DNA of 64,000 nt, from NCBI RefSeq assembly GCF_000445445.1, contig NZ_ASXP01000002.1:310001-374000 (forward strand), read 5' to 3'. Positions within the stretch are counted from its first letter, which is position 1. Each line of letters starts with the position of its first letter. The position numbers and the translations under genes were made by a program. Positions 44,035 to 52,745 of this stretch are shown in pieces. This stretch comes from Sporomusa ovata DSM 2662 (GTDB lineage Bacteria > Bacillota > Negativicutes > Sporomusales > Sporomusaceae). A model generated the notes under the pieces. It saw nothing but the letters and a program-made list of their open reading frames with translations, was not told the DNA's origin and did not search any database.

Positions 44035-47000
44035 TCACCCCAATACTGCCTTCATGTTCCTGGAATACGTGGGACTACTGGATGCTTTATTCAGTACTGC
44101 ATCTGGTGCAATATCAATAATGATTTGCCGTATTCCGTCCATTATGCCGCCGTCTGTAGCTGTTACTTTTGCGCTGGAATTATTGTTTACTGTGATACTT
44201 ACGTTTCCACCGGTGCTAGGATTGCCGCCACTCACTCCCGCTGAATTATACCCGCTACTGATACTGGATAGTGGTGCGCCAGTTACTAGACCTCCGTTTT
44301 TAAAACCAGGCAGATTACCCGTTTTATTCATATAGTTAAGATTATCTACCCCAATTGAGTCTACAGCTGACGCCTGCATCATAAATTCACCGTTTGATCC
44401 CCACATTAAAATGCTATCGGAAGTACCAGTGCCAGGCCCGGTCAGTAAACCGCCGTTTGCACGTTCCACTCCTGTCCATCCATTGGATATACTTCCCGTA
44501 CTAATTCCAGGCAACCAGCTCATTAAACCGCTAGTCAGATTCGCGGATAACTGCCTTGCATAAATATCAGCTATAATATCAATTACCGTGTCGCGAAACC
44601 CTACCCATGCTGATTTAGCACCGTCTACACCTTTGATAATATCTTTATAAACGCTTGTCATACCTGATCGGAATTGGCCCATTGCGTCGGCCATGATTTC
44701 CATGGATGACCGATGGGTTTCTTGCCATGTGGTGTAGTATTCTTTCATGAGAGCTGTCTGGCCAGTACGGTATTGGTCTTGTATTGCGGCTTCGGAGTTT
44801 AGAAGAGTTTGTAGTTCGGAAAAGCTATAATTAGCGTATGCTCTATCTAAATCTTCTTGGTACTTAGTACTGTCATAATGCAAATCTTTCATTTGTTGTT
44901 CAAACTCTTTTTTATGAGCCAGATTCTCAGCATCTATCTGCTTTGAAAAATTAAGCGAACCATCGTCGTTTTTTGTAACACCCTTATTAGCCAGTAGGTA
45001 TTGAGTCTGACTCTCTTTATCCATACCCATAAACGCAACAGATAGTTTTTTGTATCTTTCTTCTGTTTCAGCTAGAGCATCATTATATCTGTTTTGTAAG
45101 TCTAACCGTTGTTTTTCAACACCAGTAATCCCCGCAGTAGATACTAAATCATTTAATTCACGCTGGTTTTTTGCCGCTTCAATCCAAATATCAGTTGAAT
45201 TTTTTAACTGCTCCGATAAGATTTTTTTCTTTTTCTCAGCATAGATCTCATCAAGTCGGGTTAAATCCCGCTGATAATTTTCATTGACCGAAGCGGATTC
45301 ATTGAGGTTTTTTAATTCATCTGACCGCCAAGAGTCAAGCTGCTCCATTTTGGTGTTGGTTAATTGCATCCACTCGCGCTCGATAGACTTGCTTGCTTGT
45401 TCAGCTTGTTTTTGAAGCTTTTCAAGTTCTTTTCCGGCATCCGACTTACCGCCACCGGATTTACTACCAGTATCAGCGCCGATCCCTGTTAGGTCTACTG
45501 GCGATGGTTTTTGTGCTTCAAAGGTTTCAACTTCCGGTAAAGTATTCGTATCTTCGTCTCGCTTAAAATCACTTGCACTATTACTAGCGCGAGTACCACT
45601 TGACTGTTCATGAAAGCTATCTGTTGTTTCGTAGTTTTCAGGTTTAACTCCATAGTTCTTTGTGTAATTGTCGTATATTACACCGCCATACTCGTATGAT
45701 TTATATGCAGCGTAACCCATAATAGCAATTAATCCTAGCCATCCACCCATCAGGGCCCATACCGACCTACCCAAAGACGCAACTGCAACTTCTGCTGTCG
45801 CCATAGCACCAACCGTTTTTTCACCAGTTAAAATCGCAGCGTCACCAGTCGTCGCATGAGAAATCGCAACTCTTTCATTAGCAAGAATTACTGCTCCAGT
45901 TGATTCAGCTGCAGTAGCATTAGCCGCAACTGTTTTTTCAGCAGCTAATGTTGATGCTGCCCCAACTGTTTCAATTGATTTTACTTGCGCTGCTGACGAT
46001 TCAACTACTGCTGTCATACATAATTCCGCTGATTCTATAGTCGAAGCTGTTTTAGCCGCATTCATCTCTGCGGCCGTCGCGCCAACCCTTTCTATAGAAG
46101 CTATTTGAGTAGTCGCGGATTCGGTCGCTACAGTCCCTACTTGCAGGTATGCAGTAGTCATTTTAGTTCTAATAGCTTCTGCTGCTGCTGCCGCTTCGGT
46201 CTGTATTTGTATGCTTTTTTCAGTTACTACCGTGGCATATTCTTCAGCGCTTAACCCCATGGCCTGTGCTGCTTTAACAGCATCGGCCTGCATTTTCATG
46301 TAGCCCTTATTGCTGGCCGCTACTGCCCGGGATATTGCCTTTTCTTGAACAACTGATAATTCGTCAGCGGCCAATGTCTGTGTCGCTGTACTTACCGCTG
46401 CATCTGCTGCCGCCTTAGCCCAAAATGTGCTTACTGCACTACCGGCACCGGATATTAGTTGAATACCTTTATATGCCGCCACTAATCCCATGGCATTTTC
46501 TGTGAGTTCAATTACACCGGTTTTGTTGGCAGCTAAAAATTCAGCAGTATTTTTTAATCCACTCATAATTGGTGGAAATAATTCAGAAGCTATTGGGGCT
46601 AAAGCACCGGTCAACGCCAAGCCAACCTGCGTAGATTGCAGCGATATAACGTCTAATTCCCGTTTTAAATTATGCATTTGTTGCGGGTCAAGGCCAGCTC
46701 CCGTAACTTTGGCCGCATCTTCTTTTGCCTCAGCAAGATTTTTCAACGTGCCGACCAACGCCATGCCTCGAGCACCCAGCGTATTCATAATAAATTCTTC
46801 CTGTTGGCCACTGGCAGCTGCCAAAGTGTAACCTTTACTTAAATTCTCCAGTTGCTGGTTTAATGGCAGTAATTTACCTGTGCTGTCAGTTAATGAAACG
46901 CCAGTAGCTTCTAATACAGCGCGGCATTTATCGCCTGCATCACCACTTGCGGTATAAGCCTTGTCCAGGCGCAACATAGCAGTAGAAAATGTTTGCGTAT

Positions 47001-47337
47001 CGCTGCCGGTAAGCTTCAAAATCCGGTTTAACTCGGACGCTTCTTTTGCTGTAATACCAAACTTAGTTGATAGTTGATAAACTGACTCACCAGCGTTTAC
47101 AGCACCGTCAATGATAGCACCAAGGCCAAAACCACCAGCACTGATAGCCACCAATCCAGACATTTTACCAATTACGCCTGATAGCCCTGAAGTGACACCG
47201 CTAAGCGAATCGGTAAACGCGGTAACAGGATTAGCCGAAAATGCTTTTTGAATTGCGGATTCGCTTTCAGACAGCTTTGATTTTAACCCATCGTTATTGG
47301 CACCAATTTTCACTAATAATTCTGCGATTGTACTGAT
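44035..47337 (-). CDS. Tail tape measure protein, non-AUG start
   Basis: The longest frame with a usual codon starts at GTG 47313, with no ribosome site. Eight codons upstream, ATC 47337 lies 8 bases behind a perfect AGGAGG and gives (M)STIAELLVKIGANNDGLKSK, the normal opening of these proteins. The ~1100 residues hold long helical and Ala-rich stretches, a hydrophobic segment SVWALMGGWLGLIAIMGYAA, and a C-terminal PGTGTSDSILMWGSNGEFM motif typical of tape measures. It sets tail length. Confidence 0.85.
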   Translation of the reverse strand: MSTIAELLVKIGANNDGLKSKLSESESAIQKAFSANPVTAFTDSLSGVTSGLSGVIGKMSGLVAISAGGFGLGAIIDGAVNAGESVYQLSTKFGITAKEASELNRILKLTGSDTQTFSTAMLRLDKAYTASGDAGDKCRAVLEATGVSLTDSTGKLLPLNQQLENLSKGYTLAAASGQQEEFIMNTLGARGMALVGTLKNLAEAKEDAAKVTGAGLDPQQMHNLKRELDVISLQSTQVGLALTGALAPIASELFPPIMSGLKNTAEFLAANKTGVIELTENAMGLVAAYKGIQLISGAGSAVSTFWAKAAADAAVSTATQTLAADELSVVQEKAISRAVAASNKGYMKMQADAVKAAQAMGLSAEEYATVVTEKSIQIQTEAAAAAEAIRTKMTTAYLQVGTVATESATTQIASIERVGATAAEMNAAKTASTIESAELCMTAVVESSAAQVKSIETVGAASTLAAEKTVAANATAAESTGAVILANERVAISHATTGDAAILTGEKTVGAMATAEVAVASLGRSVWALMGGWLGLIAIMGYAAYKSYEYGGVIYDNYTKNYGVKPENYETTDSFHEQSSGTRASNSASDFKRDEDTNTLPEVETFEAQKPSPVDLTGIGADTGSKSGGGKSDAGKELEKLQKQAEQASKSIEREWMQLTNTKMEQLDSWRSDELKNLNESASVNENYQRDLTRLDEIYAEKKKKILSEQLKNSTDIWIEAAKNQRELNDLVSTAGITGVEKQRLDLQNRYNDALAETEERYKKLSVAFMGMDKESQTQYLLANKGVTKNDDGSLNFSKQIDAENLAHKKEFEQQMKDLHYDSTKYQEDLDRAYANYSFSELQTLLNSEAAIQDQYRTGQTALMKEYYTTWQETHRSSMEIMADAMGQFRSGMTSVYKDIIKGVDGAKSAWVGFRDTVIDIIADIYARQLSANLTSGLMSWLPGISTGSISNGWTGVERANGGLLTGPGTGTSDSILMWGSNGEFMMQASAVDSIGVDNLNYMNKTGNLPGFKNGGLVTGAPLSSISSGYNSAGVSGGNPSTGGNVSITVNNNSSAKVTATDGGIMDGIRQIIIDIAPDAVLNKASSSPTYSRNMKAVLG

Positions 47338-47353
47338 TTTATTTACCTCCTTT

Positions 47354-47384
47354 CAAAAATAAGGCGAAGTGCGCCTTATTTTTA
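47354..47384. terminator. Hairpin between GT and tape measure genes
   Basis: AAAATAAGGCG/CGCCTTATTTT with a 5-base loop, T run on both sides. It could reduce read-through into the tape measure gene. Confidence 0.65.
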
Positions 47385-47713
47385 TTCCTTCAATGCATCC
47401 TTAAACCGCTCTTGCAAATACTCTACCTCTGTTTTTTTCTTTATCTCAGGATCTTCGTTAAACCGGCTTATCTGTGCTGGCTGTATGGGGTCCTTCAGCT
47501 GTAAATTCATTAACCGGCAAACATAGTAAGCCAACGTGTCATCATTGTTTTTTCTGCGCCACTGATACCCGTCCCAAAGGTCCATCAATTCATATGGTTG
47601 CAATCTGCCGAATTGCCACGGCATTAATTCTAGCGGTCCGTAAGCAATGGGCTCAGCCCACTCCAACCACTCCACAAACGAATGGACGGTCTTGCCGTCC
47701 TCTACGCGTTTTT
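47382..47713 (-). CDS. Tail assembly chaperone extension (T part of gpGT), made by -1 frameshift
   Basis: The frame has no good start. After a -1 slip on AAAAAAC it continues RVEDGKTVHSFVEWLEWAEP and MDLWDGYQWRRKNND, like the T part of gpGT proteins (tyrosine/tryptophan-rich, about 100 residues). The product is a fusion with the 47702-48034 gene, needed to load the tape measure. Confidence 0.75.
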
Positions 47714-48034
47714 TTCTTCAGTTTCCTTTTGCTTGCCAAAAATACCACTAGCCAGAATTGCCCGAACAATTGGAATGGCCAATTCATCCAGTGTGCCGCC
47801 ATTATCAAAATACTCATCGATTTTATCCGCGTAAAAATCGGCTGTTGCTTTTGGATTTTCATGCTGCAGACCAACAAGCAAACCAGCAAGACAGAAATGA
47901 ATACCGGCGTTGCCTTTCCGAATCGTAGTATTTATCGGCACACCCATAATAAGCTCTAACTTTTCCAGCCGCTTAATATCGAAGTAAATTGTTTGGCCTT
48001 GTTCGAATAGGTCGAAAGGTATTGATTTTAGCAT
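47702..48034 (-). CDS. Tail assembly chaperone (gpG-like)
   Basis: ATG 48034 follows GGGAGGAATT. The ~110-residue protein MLKSIPFDLFEQGQTIYFDI is acidic, of the gpG type, and ends GKQKETEEKNA. It lies between tail tube and tape measure. Near its stop the sequence A-AAA-AAC in frame allows a -1 shift. Confidence 0.75.
   Translation of the reverse strand: MLKSIPFDLFEQGQTIYFDIKRLEKLELIMGVPINTTIRKGNAGIHFCLAGLLVGLQHENPKATADFYADKIDEYFDNGGTLDELAIPIVRAILASGIFGKQKETEEKNA
47708..47714 (-). other. Programmed -1 frameshift site A_AAA_AAC
   Basis: The heptamer is in the zero frame of the G gene (GAA-AAA-AAC) three codons before its stop. A slip of -1 leads straight into the T frame. It is the classic X_XXY_YYZ type. 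Confidence 0.75.
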
Positions 48035-48077
48035 TATAAATTCCTCCCAAATAGGCGGCAATTAAGCCGCCTTTAAT

Positions 48078-48803
48078 TTATGCTGTTACATTAATAGCAA
48101 CCAGCGCATACCCGCCAGTTGACAGATAAACATAAAACAAATGCTCGCCCGCAGCAAGCGTGGCAAGGTAAGTGCCTTTTAAAGTAATTTGCCCTTCGGT
48201 TGTCGCCGTGAAGTTTTCAGCGGCAACAGCAGTGCCGTCAAGTTTCACACTAGTAGCAATTGACTTTTTATCGAAATAAAATATTTGGTCAGCAGCCGCT
48301 GCAATTGATACAAATACAGATTCATTACTGAGCGGACCATTGCCGTTTAACTTGCCTTTTAAAGTAGCTGCGCCGTCGTGACTAGCCTCAACAGTATAAG
48401 TCGAACTAGAACACCATCCAACACGATAGGAATTATCGGGATAGCGAACCTTAACCTTTATTTGTTTACGCTGGGCTTTAGCTATTTTTAAGGCTGTAAC
48501 ACCATTGTCACTACCCGGTAAAAGTGCAAGCGCATCGAAGTCAATTGACCAGCTAGTTAATCCTTGAAGTGTTGCTTTATAACCACCAGTTGTCTTTGTG
48601 GTCGCGTCAATATCGTCGCTAGACTCATCAATTGTCGCGCCTTTTTGACCGCCTAGAATACACCATGATTCAGTTGTTGCCGGTCCGACGATCGCCGCGA
48701 TATAAAGCAGATAGTCTTTACCCGCTGTGGCTTCTGCTGATCCAACTGGCGTATCGGGAATAGTTAATGCAAATCGTTGTAAGTCAAACTCAAATCTATT
48801 CAT
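48078..48803 (-). CDS. Major tail tube protein with C-terminal Ig-like domain
   Basis: The 241-residue protein has a lambda-gpV-type tube domain (TTGGYKATLQGLTSWSIDF, VRYPDNSYRVGWCS) and a last ~80 residues of Ig-like beta type (AAAADQIFYFDKK, GTYLATLAAGEHLFY). The N-terminal MNRFEFDLQRFA is a short conserved leader found in other Negativicute proteins. It follows the tail terminator gene as in lambda. Confidence 0.82.
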   Translation of the reverse strand: MNRFEFDLQRFALTIPDTPVGSAEATAGKDYLLYIAAIVGPATTESWCILGGQKGATIDESSDDIDATTKTTGGYKATLQGLTSWSIDFDALALLPGSDNGVTALKIAKAQRKQIKVKVRYPDNSYRVGWCSSSTYTVEASHDGAATLKGKLNGNGPLSNESVFVSIAAAADQIFYFDKKSIATSVKLDGTAVAAENFTATTEGQITLKGTYLATLAAGEHLFYVYLSTGGYALVAINVTA

Positions 48804-48849
48804 TTATTCACACTCCTAATTATTTTTAGACAATAAAAAAGAACCTCAA

Positions 48850-49248
48850 CTAAGGTCCCTGCTTTTTGTTTTGTACTCTGGCTGTAAATGTTATTACTCC
48901 GTGATACCCATATTCATCCTCGAATGACTCGAACATATCATAACTTTGATCCATAACATTAAAATTATTAGCAGATAAATCAAGTTTAACCGCACCTATA
49001 ATGTGTATTATCGTGTCTGCTATCTCATTTAGTTCTAGCTCCCCGTCATATTCGGAATAAATATGAATCTGAGAAGTTATATCGGATACATCAATATCCT
49101 TACTGCCATTCGGCTTACATGTAAAGGCCCCAACCTTTATATAAGGCATATCGTCGGTTACTTTATTTACGACAGGTATGTCTTGGTAATCCTTAAGCAC
49201 CTTTATCAGTGCGTTTAGGGAAGCAGCTAGCGGTATTCGTTTTATCAT
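48850..49248 (-). CDS. Tail completion protein, DUF3168-like (gpU-like)
   Basis: The 132-residue protein fits the DUF3168/gpU group that caps the tail end before joining: LNALIKVLKDYQDIPVVNK, SQIHIYSEYDGELELNEIAD, DGVITFTARV-type end. ATG 49248 overlaps the previous stop. Confidence 0.75.
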   Translation of the reverse strand: MIKRIPLAASLNALIKVLKDYQDIPVVNKVTDDMPYIKVGAFTCKPNGSKDIDVSDITSQIHIYSEYDGELELNEIADTIIHIIGAVKLDLSANNFNVMDQSYDMFESFEDEYGYHGVITFTARVQNKKQGP

Positions 49249-49628
49249 GGCTTCACCGCGCTATCTACGGCCTTAATCAGTCCCGGTTTTGCTTGTTCAA
49301 ACGCAGGCCTCATAAATGGGTGCTCAGGTGTTCTTTTGCTCGCAGGTGTGGGGCCAGCATGCCCGTACTCAATGAGATGCGCATGGGGCGATTTTGCCTT
49401 AACAATCCCTGTATTTTTAGTGCTGTCATACTCCATTGTGATATTGGCTTTTATTTTTCCAGTTCGTATTGGCGCTCTACGCATTGATCCTTTTAACACA
49501 TCACTAGTTGCAGTTCTTACAGCAGTGCGTAGTTTAGCCTGAGTTTCAGTATCGTACCTTTCCATATTTTTAAGAACTTTTTTCAGCTCAGGCGTTGCAA
49601 GATTAACGTAAAACGATTTTTTGCCCAT
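49245..49628 (-). CDS. HK97 gp10-family head-tail joining protein
   Basis: The 127-residue protein has DVLKGSMRRAPIRTGKIK and SPHAHLIEYGHAGPTPASKR, then PFMRPAFEQAK, the standard HK97 gp10 pattern. It connects the completed head to the tail. Confidence 0.88.
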   Translation of the reverse strand: MGKKSFYVNLATPELKKVLKNMERYDTETQAKLRTAVRTATSDVLKGSMRRAPIRTGKIKANITMEYDSTKNTGIVKAKSPHAHLIEYGHAGPTPASKRTPEHPFMRPAFEQAKPGLIKAVDSAVKP

Positions 49629-49954
49629 TACTTAACCATCTCCTTGACCACTAAAAACGTTTCATTCCTACCGATGTGATATACATGGTTAACTGATAAT
49701 TTATCAGAACCATATAAAACTCGCCAGCCCTTAACCACGTCCGCCCGGTACCAAATTTTAATTTCTCTAATCCCAACGCTGGCAACAGCACCAGCTACTT
49801 CTTGAGTACTAAATTTCGGCGTTTTAAACTCAGCCCATACCGTCCCAGCATCAACAAACTTATTTGCCCCTGCCGGTTTATATCCGCCTGCTCCATCAGA
49901 TATTAATTCCGGTTTTTGCAGGATTATTCGTTTATCCATTTTGCCGATTTTCAT
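49628..49954 (-). CDS. Phage head closure (head-tail adaptor) protein
   Basis: The 108-residue protein (MDKRIILQKP, VWAEFKTPKFS, RADVVKGWRVLY) is the SPP1 gp16/Phage_H_T_join type. It closes the connector after packaging. Starts overlap by 4 bp with the genes on both sides. Confidence 0.85.
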   Translation of the reverse strand: MKIGKMDKRIILQKPELISDGAGGYKPAGANKFVDAGTVWAEFKTPKFSTQEVAGAVASVGIREIKIWYRADVVKGWRVLYGSDKLSVNHVYHIGRNETFLVVKEMVK

Positions 49955-50226
49955 GTCGTCACCTGGCTTAACCGCAGCTGCGCAACCAGTGCATTAAACG
50001 TAATGCCAATACTGTCTATGCCACCCTTAACCTCTAACAATGTTGGGTTTTCCAGTAGTACCCCACAAAATATTGTTACCAGCGTTTTATATAGGGCATT
50101 GGTATAATCTTTAGCAATACCAGTATTCAGTAAATACGCTTCGGCAGCCGCCTGGTAGCCGGTCAAGACTACATCTAAATCGGTACCGTCAACCTTCAAA
50201 AACTGTTTTAGCTCATCAAGTTCCAC
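49951..50226 (-). CDS. Head-tail connector protein, gp6-like
   Basis: The 91-residue helical protein (MELDELKQFLKVDGTDLDVV, QAAAEAYLLNTGI, YKTLVTIFCGVLLENP) is of the HK97 gp6/SPP1 gp15 type that binds under the portal. Confidence 0.85.
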   Translation of the reverse strand: MELDELKQFLKVDGTDLDVVLTGYQAAAEAYLLNTGIAKDYTNALYKTLVTIFCGVLLENPTLLEVKGGIDSIGITFNALVAQLRLSQVTT

Positions 50227-50229
50227 GTT

Positions 50230-50517
50230 TTATCCCTCCGATATAGAGGCATCAACACTATAAGGAACCAACACAATCTTTACTCCTGACTTTTCGTTTT
50301 CAAGGCGTACACGTTTTTCAAGTTCGTCGTATTCATAGTCCATCAATGGACGATTTACCTTAAAGACAACGACCGTTTCAGTTTTCTGAACTATGGTAGT
50401 TGCCTCGACGGTAACGATAGGTACTACTGGATCTTCGCTAGTTGTTGCAACCCGCACTCCCGGCGCTCCTTCATTAGCAACAGTTTCCTTTGCAGGATCA
50501 TTTTCGTTTGCCATTTT
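50230..50517 (-). CDS. Small phage protein of unknown function
   Basis: ATG 50517 follows AAAGGGTGAT; the longer frame to 50565 has no site. The 95-residue acidic protein begins MANENDPAKETVANEG and has a beta-rich end. It lies directly after the capsid gene, where some phages have decoration or connector accessory proteins. Not recognised. Confidence 0.6.
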   Translation of the reverse strand, partial: KMANENDPAKETVANEGAPGVRVATTSEDPVVPIVTVEATTIVQKTETVVVFKVNRPLMDYEYDELEKRVRLENEKSGVKIVLVPYSVDASISEG

Positions 50518-50580
50518 ATCACCCTTCTTTGAAACTAATTGGAGAGCGGTTAACACCGCCCCCATACATTAGTTTTTCAT

Positions 50581-51834
50581 TTACACTGCCGCTTTCTTGG
50601 TAATCCGGAGGAAGCCGTTCTGCGCAACAACGTTGCCGCCGATAAATACGCTGCCTCTGTGGGCAATTTGGCCGGTAGAGAATTTGAAATCAGTCGAACG
50701 CTGAACATCAAGATCGCTGAATACTACCAGTTTGTAATTAGACAACGGACCGTAAGCCATGCAATATGCACCAACAGTGGTAGCTGTTGCACTAATAGCC
50801 TTGCACCCAGCACTATTGATAATAAAAGGAATACCATCAATCGTTCCGGTGTTACCATTAGTAACGATGGTATGGAATTTCTTCCCGTCAGTAGTACGAA
50901 GCTGGCTAAATGCTTTCAAGTCAGCTTTGTTCAAAATTAATACAGCTGCATCCTCAACGTTTTCGTCGCCACCATAGTTAAAAATAATGTCGTCCAGTGT
51001 GGTGTTTGTAATTGCGGCAACACCCAGATCAGTAGCAGAATCAATAGCGTCAGCCGTAGTTGAAAATATACCGGAAAGATGATTTGTTGCGCCGGTACCA
51101 ACAAGGATTTCTTTGGTGATTTTTCTACGAACAGACTTAGTAATACCGGCCATGACTTCCTGCTCATAAGGAGCAGCCGGCAACTTTAATAATTCCTCTG
51201 TAGATTCACTGTAGGCAGTAACCTTGCTCTTATTAATTGCAGCATTCCCAAAGGTCGCATCAGCAGTAGCATAGGCCTCACCTTCCGCCTTATAATCGCC
51301 TTCGGGATTATCCTTTAAGTATGGTTGAGTAAATGATTCACCACCCGGCAAGTACATATAAGTTACCCTGTCAATCAGGGATGAAACCTTATTAAAACCT
51401 TGCCCAATATCAGTAGCTTGATGAGCTACCAACAGTACATTGGAACTACCAACAGTTACAGAACGCATTTCTTTTAGATCAGTGCCACGTTTTTCACGGT
51501 CTGCCAGGTCGATTTCTTCCTTGGTGCGCTTTTCGCCTTCCAGTTTAGCGCCATCAAGCGGCTTAAAACCTGTACCAGGTGTAAACTGCCGTTTTTCAGG
51601 TTCCTGAGCACCATTGACAGCTGCCGTGCGTGCTTCCTCAGGCTCATTAGGTTTTTCAGCAGCTTCTGCTTCAGCAATCATACCGCGAAGTTCAGTAATT
51701 TCACCATTAAGTGCTTCGATCTGAACTTGAATAGAACGAAGTTCAGCAACATCCTCGGATTTTTCGGATTTAATAACCAGAGCGGCGCGGGCTTCTTCTT
51801 TTGCTTTCAGTAATTTTAATAATTTATCTTTCAT
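50581..51834 (-). CDS. HK97-type major capsid protein
   Basis: The 417-residue protein has an N-terminal charged coiled-coil delta domain (1-~85) removed by the protease. The mature part has RSVTVGSSNVLLVAHQ, YLPGGESFTQPYL, LKAFSQLRTTDGKKFH and NGFLRITKKAAV, the HK97 fold. The protease gene lies next to it. Confidence 0.92.
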   Translation of the reverse strand: MKDKLLKLLKAKEEARAALVIKSEKSEDVAELRSIQVQIEALNGEITELRGMIAEAEAAEKPNEPEEARTAAVNGAQEPEKRQFTPGTGFKPLDGAKLEGEKRTKEEIDLADREKRGTDLKEMRSVTVGSSNVLLVAHQATDIGQGFNKVSSLIDRVTYMYLPGGESFTQPYLKDNPEGDYKAEGEAYATADATFGNAAINKSKVTAYSESTEELLKLPAAPYEQEVMAGITKSVRRKITKEILVGTGATNHLSGIFSTTADAIDSATDLGVAAITNTTLDDIIFNYGGDENVEDAAVLILNKADLKAFSQLRTTDGKKFHTIVTNGNTGTIDGIPFIINSAGCKAISATATTVGAYCMAYGPLSNYKLVVFSDLDVQRSTDFKFSTGQIAHRGSVFIGGNVVAQNGFLRITKKAAV

Positions 51835-51835
51835 T

Positions 51836-52495
51836 CTATAGTCCTCCTAAAATTTTATTTTTGAGTTTTAATATATCAAGCGCCTTCGAGTTCTCCAACT
51901 CTTGCGACCTCGCATTCTCCAATGCAAGTTTGGCATTATCCAATGCCGCTTTGTCACGGGCGTTAATATCGGTATCGTCATAGGCTGGCCAGTTTACAGC
52001 GCTTACCTCGTAGACCTTGGAAATCTTTTTAATCTTTCGTGTCGGTGTATCAGTGTCAAGATTCTCCCAAGCATCATCCTTTACACGGAACATAAAGGAC
52101 ATGCCGTCAATATCGCCGCGTTCGACACTAGAATAAAGCTGTCTGGCTTCCTGGTTGTTCTCGGTGTCCAAATCAGCTTTAACTAAAAGACCAGTATTAT
52201 CAACGCTTAACTGCATAGTACTGTTACCGTTATTCCGACGGCTCCTAGCCAGTGGGATCTTATCGGTGTTGTGATTTACAAAGAATAATACATCGTCAAA
52301 ATCGCAACCATCAAAGGCGCCACGTTCAATAATTTCGTTATACCAGCCGCCTATTGAAGTCATGGAATTAAAAACAGCCGCATGACCTTCAAGACTTTTT
52401 GTCTCGTTTTGGTCTGTCGGCTGCACAGCTCTAAAATCTGTAACTTTAAATTTCCGAGTTAAGAACATGGATTCATCCTTTTTACTCCTTGGCAT
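51836..52495 (-). CDS. HK97 prohead protease
   Basis: ATG 52495 (MPRSKKDESMF) lies behind GGTGATAAT and overlaps the previous gene by 14 bp. The 219-residue protein has GHAAVFNSMTSIGGWYNEII, VLFFVNHNTDKIPLARSR (catalytic His) and SSVERGDIDGMSFMF (catalytic Ser), the caudovirus prohead protease pattern. The C-terminal coiled coil is normal. Confidence 0.9.
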   Translation of the reverse strand: MPRSKKDESMFLTRKFKVTDFRAVQPTDQNETKSLEGHAAVFNSMTSIGGWYNEIIERGAFDGCDFDDVLFFVNHNTDKIPLARSRRNNGNSTMQLSVDNTGLLVKADLDTENNQEARQLYSSVERGDIDGMSFMFRVKDDAWENLDTDTPTRKIKKISKVYEVSAVNWPAYDDTDINARDKAALDNAKLALENARSQELENSKALDILKLKNKILGGL

Positions 52496-52745
52496 TTTTA
52501 TTATCACCATCTTCTATGAAATCCTTAGCTAACGGGTAGTAAGCGCCCGGAATATTAACCCGTTCCTCAAGAAATCTGTAGTTTAATTCAATCGGAGAGA
52601 TAACATTGTTATGATCGCGACAAGCGTCAATCGCTTTTTGTTCATTGTCAAAAATACCTGTAACCTTAAAAACACAATCATCCCATTCCTGTTTGCGCTC
52701 ATCCCATATTCCCTTAACAAATCTTTGCACTAACCAAACTATCAT
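52482..52745 (-). CDS. Small phage protein between portal and protease
   Basis: The 87-residue protein begins MIVWLVQRFVKGIWDERKQE and has DNEQKAIDACRDHNNVISPI. ATG overlaps the portal stop (ATGA). Such short proteins at this place are frequent in Firmicute prophages; no function is known. Confidence 0.65.
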   Translation of the reverse strand: MIVWLVQRFVKGIWDERKQEWDDCVFKVTGIFDNEQKAIDACRDHNNVISPIELNYRFLEERVNIPGAYYPLAKDFIEDGDNKNAKE

